Shown in pieces: positions 1 to 8,165 of a stretch of DNA of 64,000 nt; position 1 is the first letter of the stretch, and every line of letters starts with the position of its first letter. The notes under the pieces were generated by a model that searched no databases, was not told the DNA's origin, and worked only from the letters and a program-made list of their open reading frames with translations. The stretch spans positions 751,750 to 815,749 of the forward strand of contig NZ_JAHYSS010000004.1 of the NCBI RefSeq assembly GCF_019802255.1, written 5' to 3'. The stretch comes from Pedobacter polysacchareus (GTDB taxonomy: Bacteria > Bacteroidota > Bacteroidia > Sphingobacteriales > Sphingobacteriaceae). A program made the translations under genes and the position numbers.

Positions 1-240
1 GTGGCAGGCTATAAAGTAATGGGTGGTTTATTGGAAGAGTTTATTCCTGCCTATTTGCAAAATGAGTCAAAATACCACAAAAAACTGGTGGAACTGATTC
101 CAAAACAGTTCCTAACTCAGGAAACTGATACTTACACTAAAATTCAGTCCGTATTGGACTTTATTTCCGGGATGACAGATATTTATGCGGTAGAGTTGTT
201 TAGAAAGATCAAGGGAATCTCATTTCCTTCAATGAGCTAA
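1..240 (+). CDS. dgt: dGTP triphosphohydrolase, C-terminal end (5' partial)
   Basis: This is the last 79 codons of a gene that begins outside the window. The tail, with 'VLDFISGMTDIYAVELFRKIKGI', resembles the C-terminus of bacterial deoxyguanosinetriphosphate triphosphohydrolases, HD-domain enzymes that cut dNTPs to nucleoside and tripolyphosphate. The 'SGMTD-YA-L-RK' stretch is the recognisable part; the metal-binding HD motifs would lie upstream. The GTG at base 1 is probably an internal valine, not a start. A clear rho-independent terminator follows 13 bases after the stop. The family call rests on this short tail only. Confidence 0.6.
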   Translation: MAGYKVMGGLLEEFIPAYLQNESKYHKKLVELIPKQFLTQETDTYTKIQSVLDFISGMTDIYAVELFRKIKGISFPSMS

Positions 241-252
241 TTATTATTTCGG

Positions 253-295
253 ATTGATTCCCATCACCAGGATAGGCATGGGAATCAATTTTTTT
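253..295 (+). terminator. Rho-independent terminator after dgt
   Basis: A perfect 12-bp stem (ATTGATTCCCAT at 253-264 paired with 278-289) has a 13-base loop and runs into seven T residues. It ends 12 bases before the stop codon of the convergent selO gene, so the two genes are separated cleanly. Confidence 0.85.
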
Positions 296-306
296 ACTGC
301 GGTAAA

Positions 307-1863
307 CTAAGAACTGCAGGATAAAGTGGCACTGCCAGGCTGTTCATTTGCCCATTGTGGCCTCAACGCAAAAAACTCATCATGAGCTTTTGAATAGGGA
401 TCACTTAATGCAGTTTGTAATCTTTTGAAAAGCCCATCATCTCCTTTTTCAAGTTCATAGATCGCCTGATATAATAAGTAATTTCGTAGGATAAACCTTG
501 GATTGCTAGCCCGCATTTTTGATTGGGCATCTTTTCTGGAAATGGTGTTTTTTGCCAGACGTCCCTGATAAGCAAGGATGCTTTTAACCAATAGTTCCTG
601 TTCTATCTCCGATAGATCATGGTATAAAGCACTATCAAAATGAGCGCTGATCTGAGCAACCGATATTAAGTCCTCAGGAATTTCGCCTAACAACTGATAG
701 AAAATAGTCATATCTGGTTTCAGGTTGGCCAGTAGATTTTCGAAATCATCAATCAAGCCTATATCTCCATCAGAAAGTTCATCGAATCCCATCTTGCTGG
801 CTTTCATTGAATAGAATTTCTCATAGAAAATCGGACCAAAGCTTTCCACCGCACTGATCAGCTCTTTTGGATCTTCGAATAAAGGAGAAATCGCATTCGC
901 CAGACAACTCAAGTTCCAGTAAGCAATGGAATGCTGTTTGCCATAAGCATAGCGGAGCCCCGGATGATCCGTAGTGTTCGGACTAAAATTCAAGTCGTAA
1001 GCATCCAGGAAAGAGTAAGGTCCGTAGTCTATGGTCAAGCCAAGAATAGACATGTTGTCTGTATTCATTACCCCATGTACGAATCCCACTCTAAGCCATT
1101 CTACCACCATAATGGCAGTACTTTCCATTACCTTTTTGAACCAATTTAAGGTTTTATCAGGACCTGTAAGTTCTGGGTAGAACTTCGCAATAGTCCAGTC
1201 AACTAGTTTTTGTAAGTTTTCATATTCTTTTCTGGCGGATAACATTTCAAAGTTCCCGAAGCGTAAAAAGCTAGGTGCAGCACGCATCACAATTGCGCCT
1301 GGCTCTGGAGCCGGACGGCCATCGTAAAACATATCTCTCATCACCAGGTCACCTGTCGACACTAAACTCAAAGCTCTGGTCGTTGGAACACCTAGGTGAT
1401 GCATCGCTTCGCTCATCAGGTATTCCCTAACGGATGACCTCAATACTGCTCGGCCATCTGCACGGCGCGAATAGGGGGTAAGACCGGCACCTTTTAACTG
1501 CAGTTCCCAGGATTTACCGTTTGCTAATGGCCATTCCCCAAGGGTGATCGCTCTGCCATCTCCCAATTGTCCTGCCCAATTTCCAAACTGATGCCCTGCA
1601 TAACAAGCCGCATAAGGTTTCATGCTGGCATTAATCGCGTTACCGCCAAGAATGTTCAGATCGTTTTCATTTGGTTCCTCGATACCTAGCTCGGCAGCAA
1701 GATCTCCAGTCCATGCCAATAGTTTTGGCTGTTTAACCGGACTGGGTAAAACCCTGCTATATAATACTCCTGGAGTCTGACGAGGCTGCAGATCTCCGCT
1801 TTGATCGCCCTCAAAAGCTTCAGTAAAATCATTGACAAATTTTTGGGTGCTCAGGTGCTGCAT
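307..1863 (-). CDS. selO: Protein adenylyltransferase SelO (YdiU/UPF0061)
   Basis: SelO is a pseudokinase-fold enzyme that transfers AMP from ATP to Ser/Thr/Tyr of target proteins and links redox state to protein AMPylation. The 518-residue length fits the family. Hallmarks are GHQFGNWAGQLGDGRA at residues 90-105, QLKGAG with the ATP-contacting Lys124, the segment around VHGVMNTDN at 262-270, and DYGP near 279. The protein ends in Cys-Ser-Ser; this third-from-last Cys matches E. coli Cys476 and the selenocysteine of animal SelO. The E. coli partner Cys272 aligns with Pro295 here (SPNTTDH), so the regulatory disulfide described for E. coli should be absent. The gene is monocistronic, and the start ATG at 1863 gives the expected N-terminus. 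Confidence 0.93.
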   Translation of the reverse strand: MQHLSTQKFVNDFTEAFEGDQSGDLQPRQTPGVLYSRVLPSPVKQPKLLAWTGDLAAELGIEEPNENDLNILGGNAINASMKPYAACYAGHQFGNWAGQLGDGRAITLGEWPLANGKSWELQLKGAGLTPYSRRADGRAVLRSSVREYLMSEAMHHLGVPTTRALSLVSTGDLVMRDMFYDGRPAPEPGAIVMRAAPSFLRFGNFEMLSARKEYENLQKLVDWTIAKFYPELTGPDKTLNWFKKVMESTAIMVVEWLRVGFVHGVMNTDNMSILGLTIDYGPYSFLDAYDLNFSPNTTDHPGLRYAYGKQHSIAYWNLSCLANAISPLFEDPKELISAVESFGPIFYEKFYSMKASKMGFDELSDGDIGLIDDFENLLANLKPDMTIFYQLLGEIPEDLISVAQISAHFDSALYHDLSEIEQELLVKSILAYQGRLAKNTISRKDAQSKMRASNPRFILRNYLLYQAIYELEKGDDGLFKRLQTALSDPYSKAHDEFFALRPQWANEQPGSATLSCSS

Positions 1864-2041
1864 AGGTAATTCTGAATTTTACGTGGATTACAAATATCAG
1901 GTTAATTAAGGAATTACCGATCAGTACTTACATCTGAACTAAGTAATTTTTTGCCCTATTAAGGTATTAAATATATCTATATGTATAGATGTTAATATAT
2001 ATAGATATATAAATACCTGTCTTTTCTCTCAGTAATACCCT

Positions 2042-2530
2042 TTAAGCACTCAGTAAAGCAGATAATTTGTTGAGCATTTTAATCCAGCTTTGGAAGGCAC
2101 CATTCTCCTTGGCGGAAGCCTCAGGAACACTTTGATGAAGAGAAAGCTTAGTTTGCTTGCCAATTGGACTAAAGGATACCGTCGTTAAAATCTCCATTGG
2201 CCAGTCGCCAGGTTTTCCTGCATCGCCTGCCGCTAACGTATCACCGGCCTCATTGCTTAAAGTCATAGAAAAAACTAGTTTTTCCGGAGCGCTTATTTCC
2301 AGGTATTTTCCCTTTACCCAGCAATCTCCATGTATGGGATCATGAATGCAGGAATGAAAACTTCCATTCTCTTTTAAGTCGAGACTTTTGTAGCTGATGC
2401 TGCAGCCATCAGGTGCGTACCATTGTGTCAACTGTTTTGGATCAGTCCAGGCTTGAAATACCATTTCAACCGGAGCATTAAAAAGATGTGTAATGAACAA
2501 CTCCTTTTCTTTGTTTTTATTGATTTCCAT
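2042..2530 (-). CDS. AHSA1/SRPBCC-domain protein
   Basis: This 162-residue cytosolic protein has the START-like/AHSA1 fold, seen in the N-terminal 'FNAPVEMVFQAWTDPKQLTQWYAP' signature and the C-terminal amphipathic helix. Proteins of this family bind hydrophobic ligands; the substrate is unknown. It lies 49 bases downstream of an ArsR-type regulator on the same strand, a pairing that recurs widely in bacteria, so the two are probably co-transcribed and controlled by that regulator. No catalytic residues can be named. Confidence 0.8.
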   Translation of the reverse strand: MEINKNKEKELFITHLFNAPVEMVFQAWTDPKQLTQWYAPDGCSISYKSLDLKENGSFHSCIHDPIHGDCWVKGKYLEISAPEKLVFSMTLSNEAGDTLAAGDAGKPGDWPMEILTTVSFSPIGKQTKLSLHQSVPEASAKENGAFQSWIKMLNKLSALLSA

Positions 2531-2579
2531 CGTCTTGGTGTTTAGTATTTAGCGATTGGTTTTTTGTTTATTCTTTCTT

Positions 2580-2909
2580 TTATTTTTGGTTTTCATTTTT
2601 AAGCGATTCCAGATACTGGTCTAGTTGCTCAAATTTTTGCAGCCATTGTTTTTTAGATTGCTGTACCCAATCAGACACTTCGTCCAGTTGTTCCAAACGG
2701 GCTTCGCAATATCTTTCCCTGCCTTTTTGAGTCACTTCAACCAGACCACACTCCGTCAGGATCTGAATGTGTTTCGAAATGGCCTGTCTGCTGCTATCGA
2801 AACTCTCTGCAATGGCGTTAAGGTGCATAGGGCCCCCGGCAATTTTTTCTATAATCTGCCTGCGTGTAGGGTCAGCTATGGCTTGAAATACATCTCTTCT
2901 AATGATCAT
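2580..2909 (-). CDS. ArsR-family winged-helix transcriptional regulator
   Basis: This is a short helix-turn-helix repressor. 'FQAIADPTRRQIIEKI' is the classic ArsR N-terminus, and 'SSRQAISKHIQILTECGLV' is the recognition helix, followed by the wing 'EVTQKGRERY'. No metal-binding ELCVCDL-type Cys motif is visible, so it is of the non-metal ArsR type usually paired with AHSA1 proteins. The frame stays open to a TTG at 2942, but the ATG at 2909 gives the family-typical start (MIIRRDVFQAIADPTRR) and leaves the GGTTGCG repeats upstream as non-coding operator DNA. It is first in a two-gene operon with the AHSA1 gene. Confidence 0.85.
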   Translation of the reverse strand: MIIRRDVFQAIADPTRRQIIEKIAGGPMHLNAIAESFDSSRQAISKHIQILTECGLVEVTQKGRERYCEARLEQLDEVSDWVQQSKKQWLQKFEQLDQYLESLKNENQK

Positions 2910-2922
2910 AATGCAATTATAT

Positions 2923-2955
2923 GGTTGCGAATATAACCGCAATCATTTGGTTGCG
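2923..2955. promoter_or_regulatory. Candidate ArsR operator (direct repeats)
   Basis: GGTTGCG occurs at 2923-2929 and again at 2949-2955, exactly 26 bp apart. The sequence just before each copy is also similar (ten of twelve bases match). The related AACCGCAA lies between them at 2935-2942. The block sits 13 bases upstream of the regulator's ATG, the usual place for autoregulation. This is inference from position and repetition only. Confidence 0.4.
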
Positions 2956-3127
2956 CAAGTGTTTTGAGAAATATTTTTTTTTAAGATATTGTACCTGAGG
3001 TTTTTTTGGTTTTCTGAGCTGATGAGAGAGAAACTGCTGAGCTGTTGTCAGCCGCTCTTTTCTCTTTGTTAGGAAACACAGGGTTAAACTCTTTGTGTTT
3101 TATACCTTTGCCAAAAAAGAAATCCTG

Positions 3128-3721
3128 ATGAAGATATTGAACCAGTTTGTACATATATATAAGTATCTATTCCTTTTATCTAAATATGTATTGCTATTGT
3201 CGCTATTCTCGACGATCAGCATTTTAGCTCATGCACAGGAAATCATAGATTGTGAAAAGACATTAGATCAGGAGCCGTATTTTGTAAAACATAAATCTGG
3301 GGAGAAAGATCAGGCCTTACAGCGGGATATTGAAATCCTAAAACGATGCGGTAATTTTAACCCGGTAGACAGTGCTTTTCTTAAAGGTAATATGCTGGGT
3401 ATGTTAATGCTGCAGGAGGTGAGAGCTGGAAAGCCCGCTACTTATCGTACGATTGTAGATTTCTTTCAGAATTTCAGGAAGACCGCCGAGTACAAGGATT
3501 TTTCCTATGGATTAGCGTTGTATCGGAAAATTGGGGAGAAGAAAGTGAATCTGCAGGACTGGCCAGCAGATCAGGAGCTGTTTGTTAGGATGGGCTTTAC
3601 CATCAATGACCTGGAGGATTTCAAAATTTTCATCTCCCGCCCCGAGCATGCGGAACTGAGTTATTTGCAGGTTTTCTCTAAATATATGAACGAGATTGAA
3701 GGAATGAGGGTTGATAAGTAG
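3128..3721 (+). CDS. Hypothetical exported protein
   Basis: The family is not recognised. The ATG at 3128 begins a charged N-region followed by a long hydrophobic segment and an 'ILAHAQE' signal-peptidase-I-type site, so the mature protein (about 165 residues) should be periplasmic. An in-frame upstream start at 3095 would add 11 residues and is less likely. The mature part is mostly helical and charged, with two cysteines that could pair (in 'IIDCEK' and 'KRCGNF'), and no catalytic motif. It stands alone between the divergent ArsR operon and a downstream gene with its own promoter. Confidence 0.6.
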   Translation: MKILNQFVHIYKYLFLLSKYVLLLSLFSTISILAHAQEIIDCEKTLDQEPYFVKHKSGEKDQALQRDIEILKRCGNFNPVDSAFLKGNMLGMLMLQEVRAGKPATYRTIVDFFQNFRKTAEYKDFSYGLALYRKIGEKKVNLQDWPADQELFVRMGFTINDLEDFKIFISRPEHAELSYLQVFSKYMNEIEGMRVDK

Positions 3722-3785
3722 AGGATCGAATAACCCATCAAAAAATTACTCCTAACCTGAGAAAAGGTATTAAAAATAAAAGCCG

Positions 3786-3793
3786 TACTTTTG
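3786..3793 (+). promoter_or_regulatory. Bacteroidota -7 promoter box of yhcC
   Basis: TACTTTTG fits the Bacteroidota housekeeping -7 consensus TAnnTTTG exactly and ends 16 bases before the TTG start of the radical SAM gene, predicting a leader of about ten bases. No -33 TTG is seen at the usual distance. Confidence 0.5.
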
Positions 3794-3809
3794 TGAAAAA
3801 TTAAAGCAA

Positions 3810-4766
3810 TTGGGAACTCTACTGGACTTAGGAATAAAGGGATATAATAATTACGGAACGCACTTGAAAGAGAAGTATAAGGGGCAGCGTGTATTCAAAG
3901 TAATCGTTGATGGTGGTTTCACCTGTCCGAATCGTGATGGCAGTAAAGGCTATGGCGGTTGTACCTATTGTAACGTAGACTCATTTACACCGGAGCTTTC
4001 CAGGAAATTGCCAACTATCCGTGAGCAGCTGGAGCAAGGGATAGAAAGAGGGAAAGGTTTTTACAAAGCAGATAAGTTTATTGTCTATTTTCAGCCGAAT
4101 ACGAATACCTATGCACCAGTGCATTATTTGAAAATGATGTATGATGAGGCGCTTTCTATCAATACCGAAGATGTAGTTGGTTTTTCTGTAGGAACACGTC
4201 CGGACTGTATCGATGCTGAAAAAGTAGCACTTTTGGAAAGTTATGCCGATCGTTTCGATGTGGATTTAGAAATGGGAATGGAGTCTATTTATGACGAAAC
4301 CCTGAATCAGATCAACCGTGGCTGTAGTCATGCGGAATTTGTAGCTGCAGTTAAATTGCTGGATAACTCCAAGCTTGACCTATGCGTGCATACTATTTTT
4401 GGTTTTCCTTGGGAAACAGAAGAAATGATGCTGGGGTACATTCATGAAATTAACAAATTCCCTAAAATTAAATTCGTTAAATTCCACCATCTTCACGTAG
4501 TAGAAGGATCCATCATGGGTGCGAAATATAAAAAAGAACCTTTCAAGCTTTTCAGCTTAGAAGAGTATACAGACTTCCTTTGCAAGGCAATTCCATTGCT
4601 GCGTCCTGATGTAGTGATTCAGCGCTTATTCGGAATTTCTGATTGGGATTTATTGATCGCGCCAAACTGGGGATTAAACAAATCGGCTATTCAGACTTAT
4701 ATCGATAAAGAAATTGAACGCAGAGGAGTAGTGCAAGGATCTGCTTATGTTCCGGTAGCAGAATAA
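3810..4766 (+). CDS. YhcC/TIGR01212-family radical SAM protein
   Basis: This 318-residue cytosolic Fe-S enzyme of the radical SAM superfamily has an unknown reaction. Its family signature is the unusual cluster motif Cys39-x11-Cys51-x2-Cys54 in 'TCPNRDGSKGYGGCTYCN', in place of the normal Cx3Cx2C. Other family landmarks are 'FQPNTNTYAP', 'GTRPDCID', 'EMGMESIYDETLNQINRG' and 'HHLHVVEGS'. The start is a TTG at 3810; it is chosen because family members begin about ten residues before the 'KGYNNYG' block and a -7 box lies just upstream. The 3' end overlaps the convergent SRPBCC gene by 22 bp. Confidence 0.88.
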   Translation: MGTLLDLGIKGYNNYGTHLKEKYKGQRVFKVIVDGGFTCPNRDGSKGYGGCTYCNVDSFTPELSRKLPTIREQLEQGIERGKGFYKADKFIVYFQPNTNTYAPVHYLKMMYDEALSINTEDVVGFSVGTRPDCIDAEKVALLESYADRFDVDLEMGMESIYDETLNQINRGCSHAEFVAAVKLLDNSKLDLCVHTIFGFPWETEEMMLGYIHEINKFPKIKFVKFHHLHVVEGSIMGAKYKKEPFKLFSLEEYTDFLCKAIPLLRPDVVIQRLFGISDWDLLIAPNWGLNKSAIQTYIDKEIERRGVVQGSAYVPVAE

Positions 4767-5227
4767 TCGCCAAACAGTTCGATTACCTTTTTCTTTCTAA
4801 ACTCAAAGATTTGCTGTAATTGTGCAGCGACGAATAAACTATTGGCCATTTGTCCGAAAATGCCCATGGGCATGCCGTAAGTTAAAATGTCGTTCATTTC
4901 CACGCCGCCATCGATCGTACGGAAGTGATGCTGGTGGTGCCAGAACTGATATGGGCCAAAACGCTGCTCATCTATAAAGTATTCCTGATCTTTTACCTGG
5001 GTGATTTCTGTCATCCAGTTTAGCTTGATCCCCAATAATGGAGATACCTTATAAGTAATGATCATTCCCGGGTACATTTTTTCCCTTAATTGCGGCCCAG
5101 AAGTAACCTCAAAGGCCATTTCTACTGGAGTGATCTTCGCTAAATTCATTGGAGAAGAGAAAAAATCCCAAGCTTCCGCAAGGCTAATCGGTAACTGCTG
5201 CTTAAACTTTAAATGGTATGCTTTCAT
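4745..5227 (-). CDS. SRPBCC-family ligand-binding-like protein
   Basis: This roughly 160-residue START/polyketide-cyclase-fold protein begins 'MKAYHLKFKQQLPISLAEAWDFFSSPMNLAKITP', a common Bacteroidota SRPBCC subgroup sometimes called cell-division-inhibitor-like. The frame is open to 5269, but the ATG at 5227 matches where such proteins begin. No active-site residues can be assigned. The His-rich 'FWHHQHHF' and 'YGMPMGIFGQMAN' segments are typical of this subgroup. It is convergent with the YhcC gene and overlaps its last 22 bases, so the two transcripts are antisense at their ends. Confidence 0.75.
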   Translation of the reverse strand: MKAYHLKFKQQLPISLAEAWDFFSSPMNLAKITPVEMAFEVTSGPQLREKMYPGMIITYKVSPLLGIKLNWMTEITQVKDQEYFIDEQRFGPYQFWHHQHHFRTIDGGVEMNDILTYGMPMGIFGQMANSLFVAAQLQQIFEFRKKKVIELFGDYSATGT

Positions 5228-5556
5228 CGTATAGCTAAGGTACGGTTTTTCTCTATTTTCGGTTTTCATCCCTTAAAAATCTTTAAATCAACTCATTTTT
5301 ATGTGTTTTTCCATTTTTAATGCTGTTTATTTTGAATATCTCAATTTCAGTTGGGTGTTTTGTGGTGTATTTGTGATTTTTCTATTTATTGCACTTGATT
5401 GTTGAGTGATTTTCTTGGTTTTTGTCTATATATTGAGAATGTATATAACGTTTTCGTGGTTTTATTGTCTTTTTATTTCTATAAATTCTATTTATTTCTT
5501 AGTTTTATGAAAAAATAAGCTGAAAAATCAAATTTAAATCTTAAAAACCGAGTATT

Positions 5557-6933
5557 ATGGCCAAAATTTTATTAAAACAGGTGGGACCTTTTGCAGTTTT
5601 AGCAATAATTGCAATTTTAGCCCTTTTTGTACCCCTGCATCCGAACTTTGATGAGGGAAAATACAATTCTTCAGATATTGCTTTCATTTTAGTGGCTACT
5701 GCCCTGGTATTTTTGATGACTCCAGGCCTTGCTTTCTTTTATGGAGGTATGGTTCATCGTAAAAACGTGCTTTCTACGATGATTAAAAGTGTGGTTGCCG
5801 CAGGAGTGATCAGTGTTTTATGGGTAACCGTTAGCTTTAGTCTGGCTTTTGGTGAAAGTATCCACGGATTAATCGGAAATCCATTAACCTATTTGTTCTT
5901 TCAGGGCGTAAACTCCGGACCATCATGGAGCCTGGCACCAACCATACCATTAACCTTATTTGCACTTTTTCAATTGATGTTTGCAATCATCACCCCAGGC
6001 CTGGTTGTTGGCGCCGTTGCGGAGCGTATTCGTTTCACTTCATACATTCTATTTATTGTACTGTTTGCACTTTTCGTGTATTCACCATTAGCACATTGGA
6101 CATGGCATCCGGAAGGCATCCTGTTTAAAATGGGCGTGCTTGATTTTGCTGGTGGTACCGTAGTACATATTTCTGCTGGTATGGCTGCTTTAGCAGGAGC
6201 ATTAGTGTTAAAAAGAAGAAGAAGTCACCAGGACCACCAGGAAGTTCCACCAGCAAATATTCCTTATGTGCTGATCGGTACTGGTTTATTATGGTTCGGC
6301 TGGTTTGGTTTTAATGCGGGTTCTGCATTAGGTGCAAATAGTTTGGCCGTCTCTGCATTTGCAACTACCAATATCGCCGCTGGTGCAGCAGGACTATCAT
6401 GGATGTTTTTCGATGTAGCCAGAGGTAAAAAGCCTTCTGTACTTGGTTTTTGTATCGGTGCAGTGGTAGGTCTAGTAGCCATCACACCTGGTGCTGGATT
6501 TGTGAGTATTCCTTCCAGTATTTTTATCGGTGCAGCTGCTGCGGTAGTTTCTAACCTTGCGGTAGTTTGGAAATCAAAAACCAGTTTAGATGATACATTA
6601 GATGTATTCCCTTGTCATGGAGTAGGTGGTATTGTTGGAATGCTGCTGACGGGCATATTTGCTACAAAAACGGTAAATGCAGGTGGTGTAGATGGCTTAT
6701 TGTATGGAAACCCGGCATTTTTCTTTACCCAGCTGAAAGGCGTGCTTATTGTAGCCATTTTCAGCTTCGTCGTTTCTTTTCTAATCTTCAAACTGATCAA
6801 TGTTGTTCAGCCAATCCGTGTGACTTCTGAGGAAGAAGAAGCAGGTCTGGATGCTAGTCAGCATGATGAGAAATATTTCCAGGGTACTTTAATTGTAGCC
6901 GCTACAGGAGTAGAAATCGACAATGTTGATTAA
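5557..6933 (+). CDS. amt: Ammonium transporter Amt
   Basis: This is a 458-residue inner-membrane ammonium channel with the eleven or so transmembrane segments of the Amt/MEP/Rh family. The twin pore histidines are His204 (in 'DFAGGTVVHISAG') and His354 (in 'DVFPCHGVGG'). The family's 'FYGGMV' and 'WFGWFGFNAGSA' motifs are present. There is no PII gene (glnK/glnB) next to it, unlike many bacteria; the next gene instead encodes an outer-membrane barrel. The 287-bp AT-rich upstream region probably holds nitrogen-responsive control, but no clear site was found. Confidence 0.95.
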   Translation: MAKILLKQVGPFAVLAIIAILALFVPLHPNFDEGKYNSSDIAFILVATALVFLMTPGLAFFYGGMVHRKNVLSTMIKSVVAAGVISVLWVTVSFSLAFGESIHGLIGNPLTYLFFQGVNSGPSWSLAPTIPLTLFALFQLMFAIITPGLVVGAVAERIRFTSYILFIVLFALFVYSPLAHWTWHPEGILFKMGVLDFAGGTVVHISAGMAALAGALVLKRRRSHQDHQEVPPANIPYVLIGTGLLWFGWFGFNAGSALGANSLAVSAFATTNIAAGAAGLSWMFFDVARGKKPSVLGFCIGAVVGLVAITPGAGFVSIPSSIFIGAAAAVVSNLAVVWKSKTSLDDTLDVFPCHGVGGIVGMLLTGIFATKTVNAGGVDGLLYGNPAFFFTQLKGVLIVAIFSFVVSFLIFKLINVVQPIRVTSEEEEAGLDASQHDEKYFQGTLIVAATGVEIDNVD

Positions 6934-7041
6934 TCAAACCCCATACAAATCACCATTAAAAACACGGTTGCCTATGTAATATTGCCCCCAGTACAAATGC
7001 TTTAACTCATTATTGATTCTATACCTCAAACCAACCAAACC

Positions 7042-8061
7042 ATGAAACTGAAATCAATTTTTACCACTGCATCACTGTCCTTCGCTTCCTTTTCTTATGC
7101 TCAGGAAGCACCTTTGCAGATTTCCGGATCTGTCGATACATACTATAAGTATGATTTTTCGAAACAACCTAACATCGGAACAAGCTTTGCCAGCGACCAG
7201 AATTCTATCTCCTTGGGGATGATAGATCTGGCGCTAAAGAAAACTACAGGAAAAGCTTCATTTGTTGGTGAATTGTCTTTTGGACCACGAGGACAATACC
7301 AATCTTTAATCAATGGAGACGGAACTGACGACAATTCCTTTCACATTCAGAATTTATATGCCGCTTATGCTTTTACAGATAAGTTTACGGTAACTGCCGG
7401 ATATATGGGGACATTTATTGGCTATGAGGTGATCTCTCCGACAGGTAACTATAATTATTCGACTTCGTACTTGTTCACCAGCGGGCCTTTTCAGAATGCA
7501 GGAATCAAAGGAAGTTACGCTTTTTCAAGTAAAGTGAGTTTGATGTTGGGCTTGTTCAACGATTGGAATGTGTACAAAGACCTAAATGGCGTGTCGCATG
7601 TGGGTGGGCAATTAACAGTAAGCCCGGTAGAAGGTTGGACGGCTTACCTGAACGTTCTGTCTGGGAAATCAGCAGGAGCAGTAGGGACAGGGACAATCCT
7701 GGATTTAACCACGGCTTATCAGGTGACGGAAAAAGTGAAATTGGGTTTGAATGCCGCTGATTATACCGTAACCCATGATGGGGGAGGTTATACCGGAGCT
7801 GCACTGTATGCACAGAATGCATTTACTTCTGCATTTTCTTTAGGACTGAGGGGAGAATATTTTAATTGGAAAGGAACAGGGGAGGAGAGCGATGAGCACA
7901 TTGCAGCGCTTACTTTATCAGCTAACCTGAAATCCGGCGGACTTACCTTTATTCCTGAGATTCGTTTTGATGATGGATCTACGCCAATGTTTGTGAAAAA
8001 GAACCTCAACCCCTCAAAAAATGCCTCTCAATTTTCCCTGGCAGTGGTTTATGCTTTTTAG
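7042..8061 (+). CDS. Outer-membrane beta-barrel porin (OmpL/BBP2-like)
   Basis: This 339-residue protein starts with a signal peptide (cut near 'SFSYAQ-EAP'). The rest is alternating beta-strand sequence rich in Gly, Tyr and Asn and ends in 'SLAVVYAF', a terminal aromatic residue as in outer-membrane barrels. 'ISGSVDTYYKYDF' and the C-terminal layout suit the putative beta-barrel porin-2 family. It lies 108 bases after amt in the same direction and before a terminator, so it probably supplies outer-membrane passage for the same small nitrogen compounds. The substrate is inference. Confidence 0.75.
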   Translation: MKLKSIFTTASLSFASFSYAQEAPLQISGSVDTYYKYDFSKQPNIGTSFASDQNSISLGMIDLALKKTTGKASFVGELSFGPRGQYQSLINGDGTDDNSFHIQNLYAAYAFTDKFTVTAGYMGTFIGYEVISPTGNYNYSTSYLFTSGPFQNAGIKGSYAFSSKVSLMLGLFNDWNVYKDLNGVSHVGGQLTVSPVEGWTAYLNVLSGKSAGAVGTGTILDLTTAYQVTEKVKLGLNAADYTVTHDGGGYTGAALYAQNAFTSAFSLGLRGEYFNWKGTGEESDEHIAALTLSANLKSGGLTFIPEIRFDDGSTPMFVKKNLNPSKNASQFSLAVVYAF

Positions 8062-8079
8062 TCTTCGTTAAATCAATAT

Positions 8080-8136
8080 AGGAGGTTGTTTAAATCAGAT
8101 TTTACGCGCTGTTTTAAACAGCCTTCTCCCTTTTTA
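8080..8136 (+). terminator. Terminator after the porin gene
   Basis: AGGAGGTTGTTTAAA (8080-8094) can pair with TTTAAACAGCCTTCT further down with two mismatches, followed by a T run at 8131-8135. It closes the amt-porin unit. Confidence 0.55.
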
Positions 8137-8165
8137 ACTAAATTACCTTCTTTAAAAATGTGATT

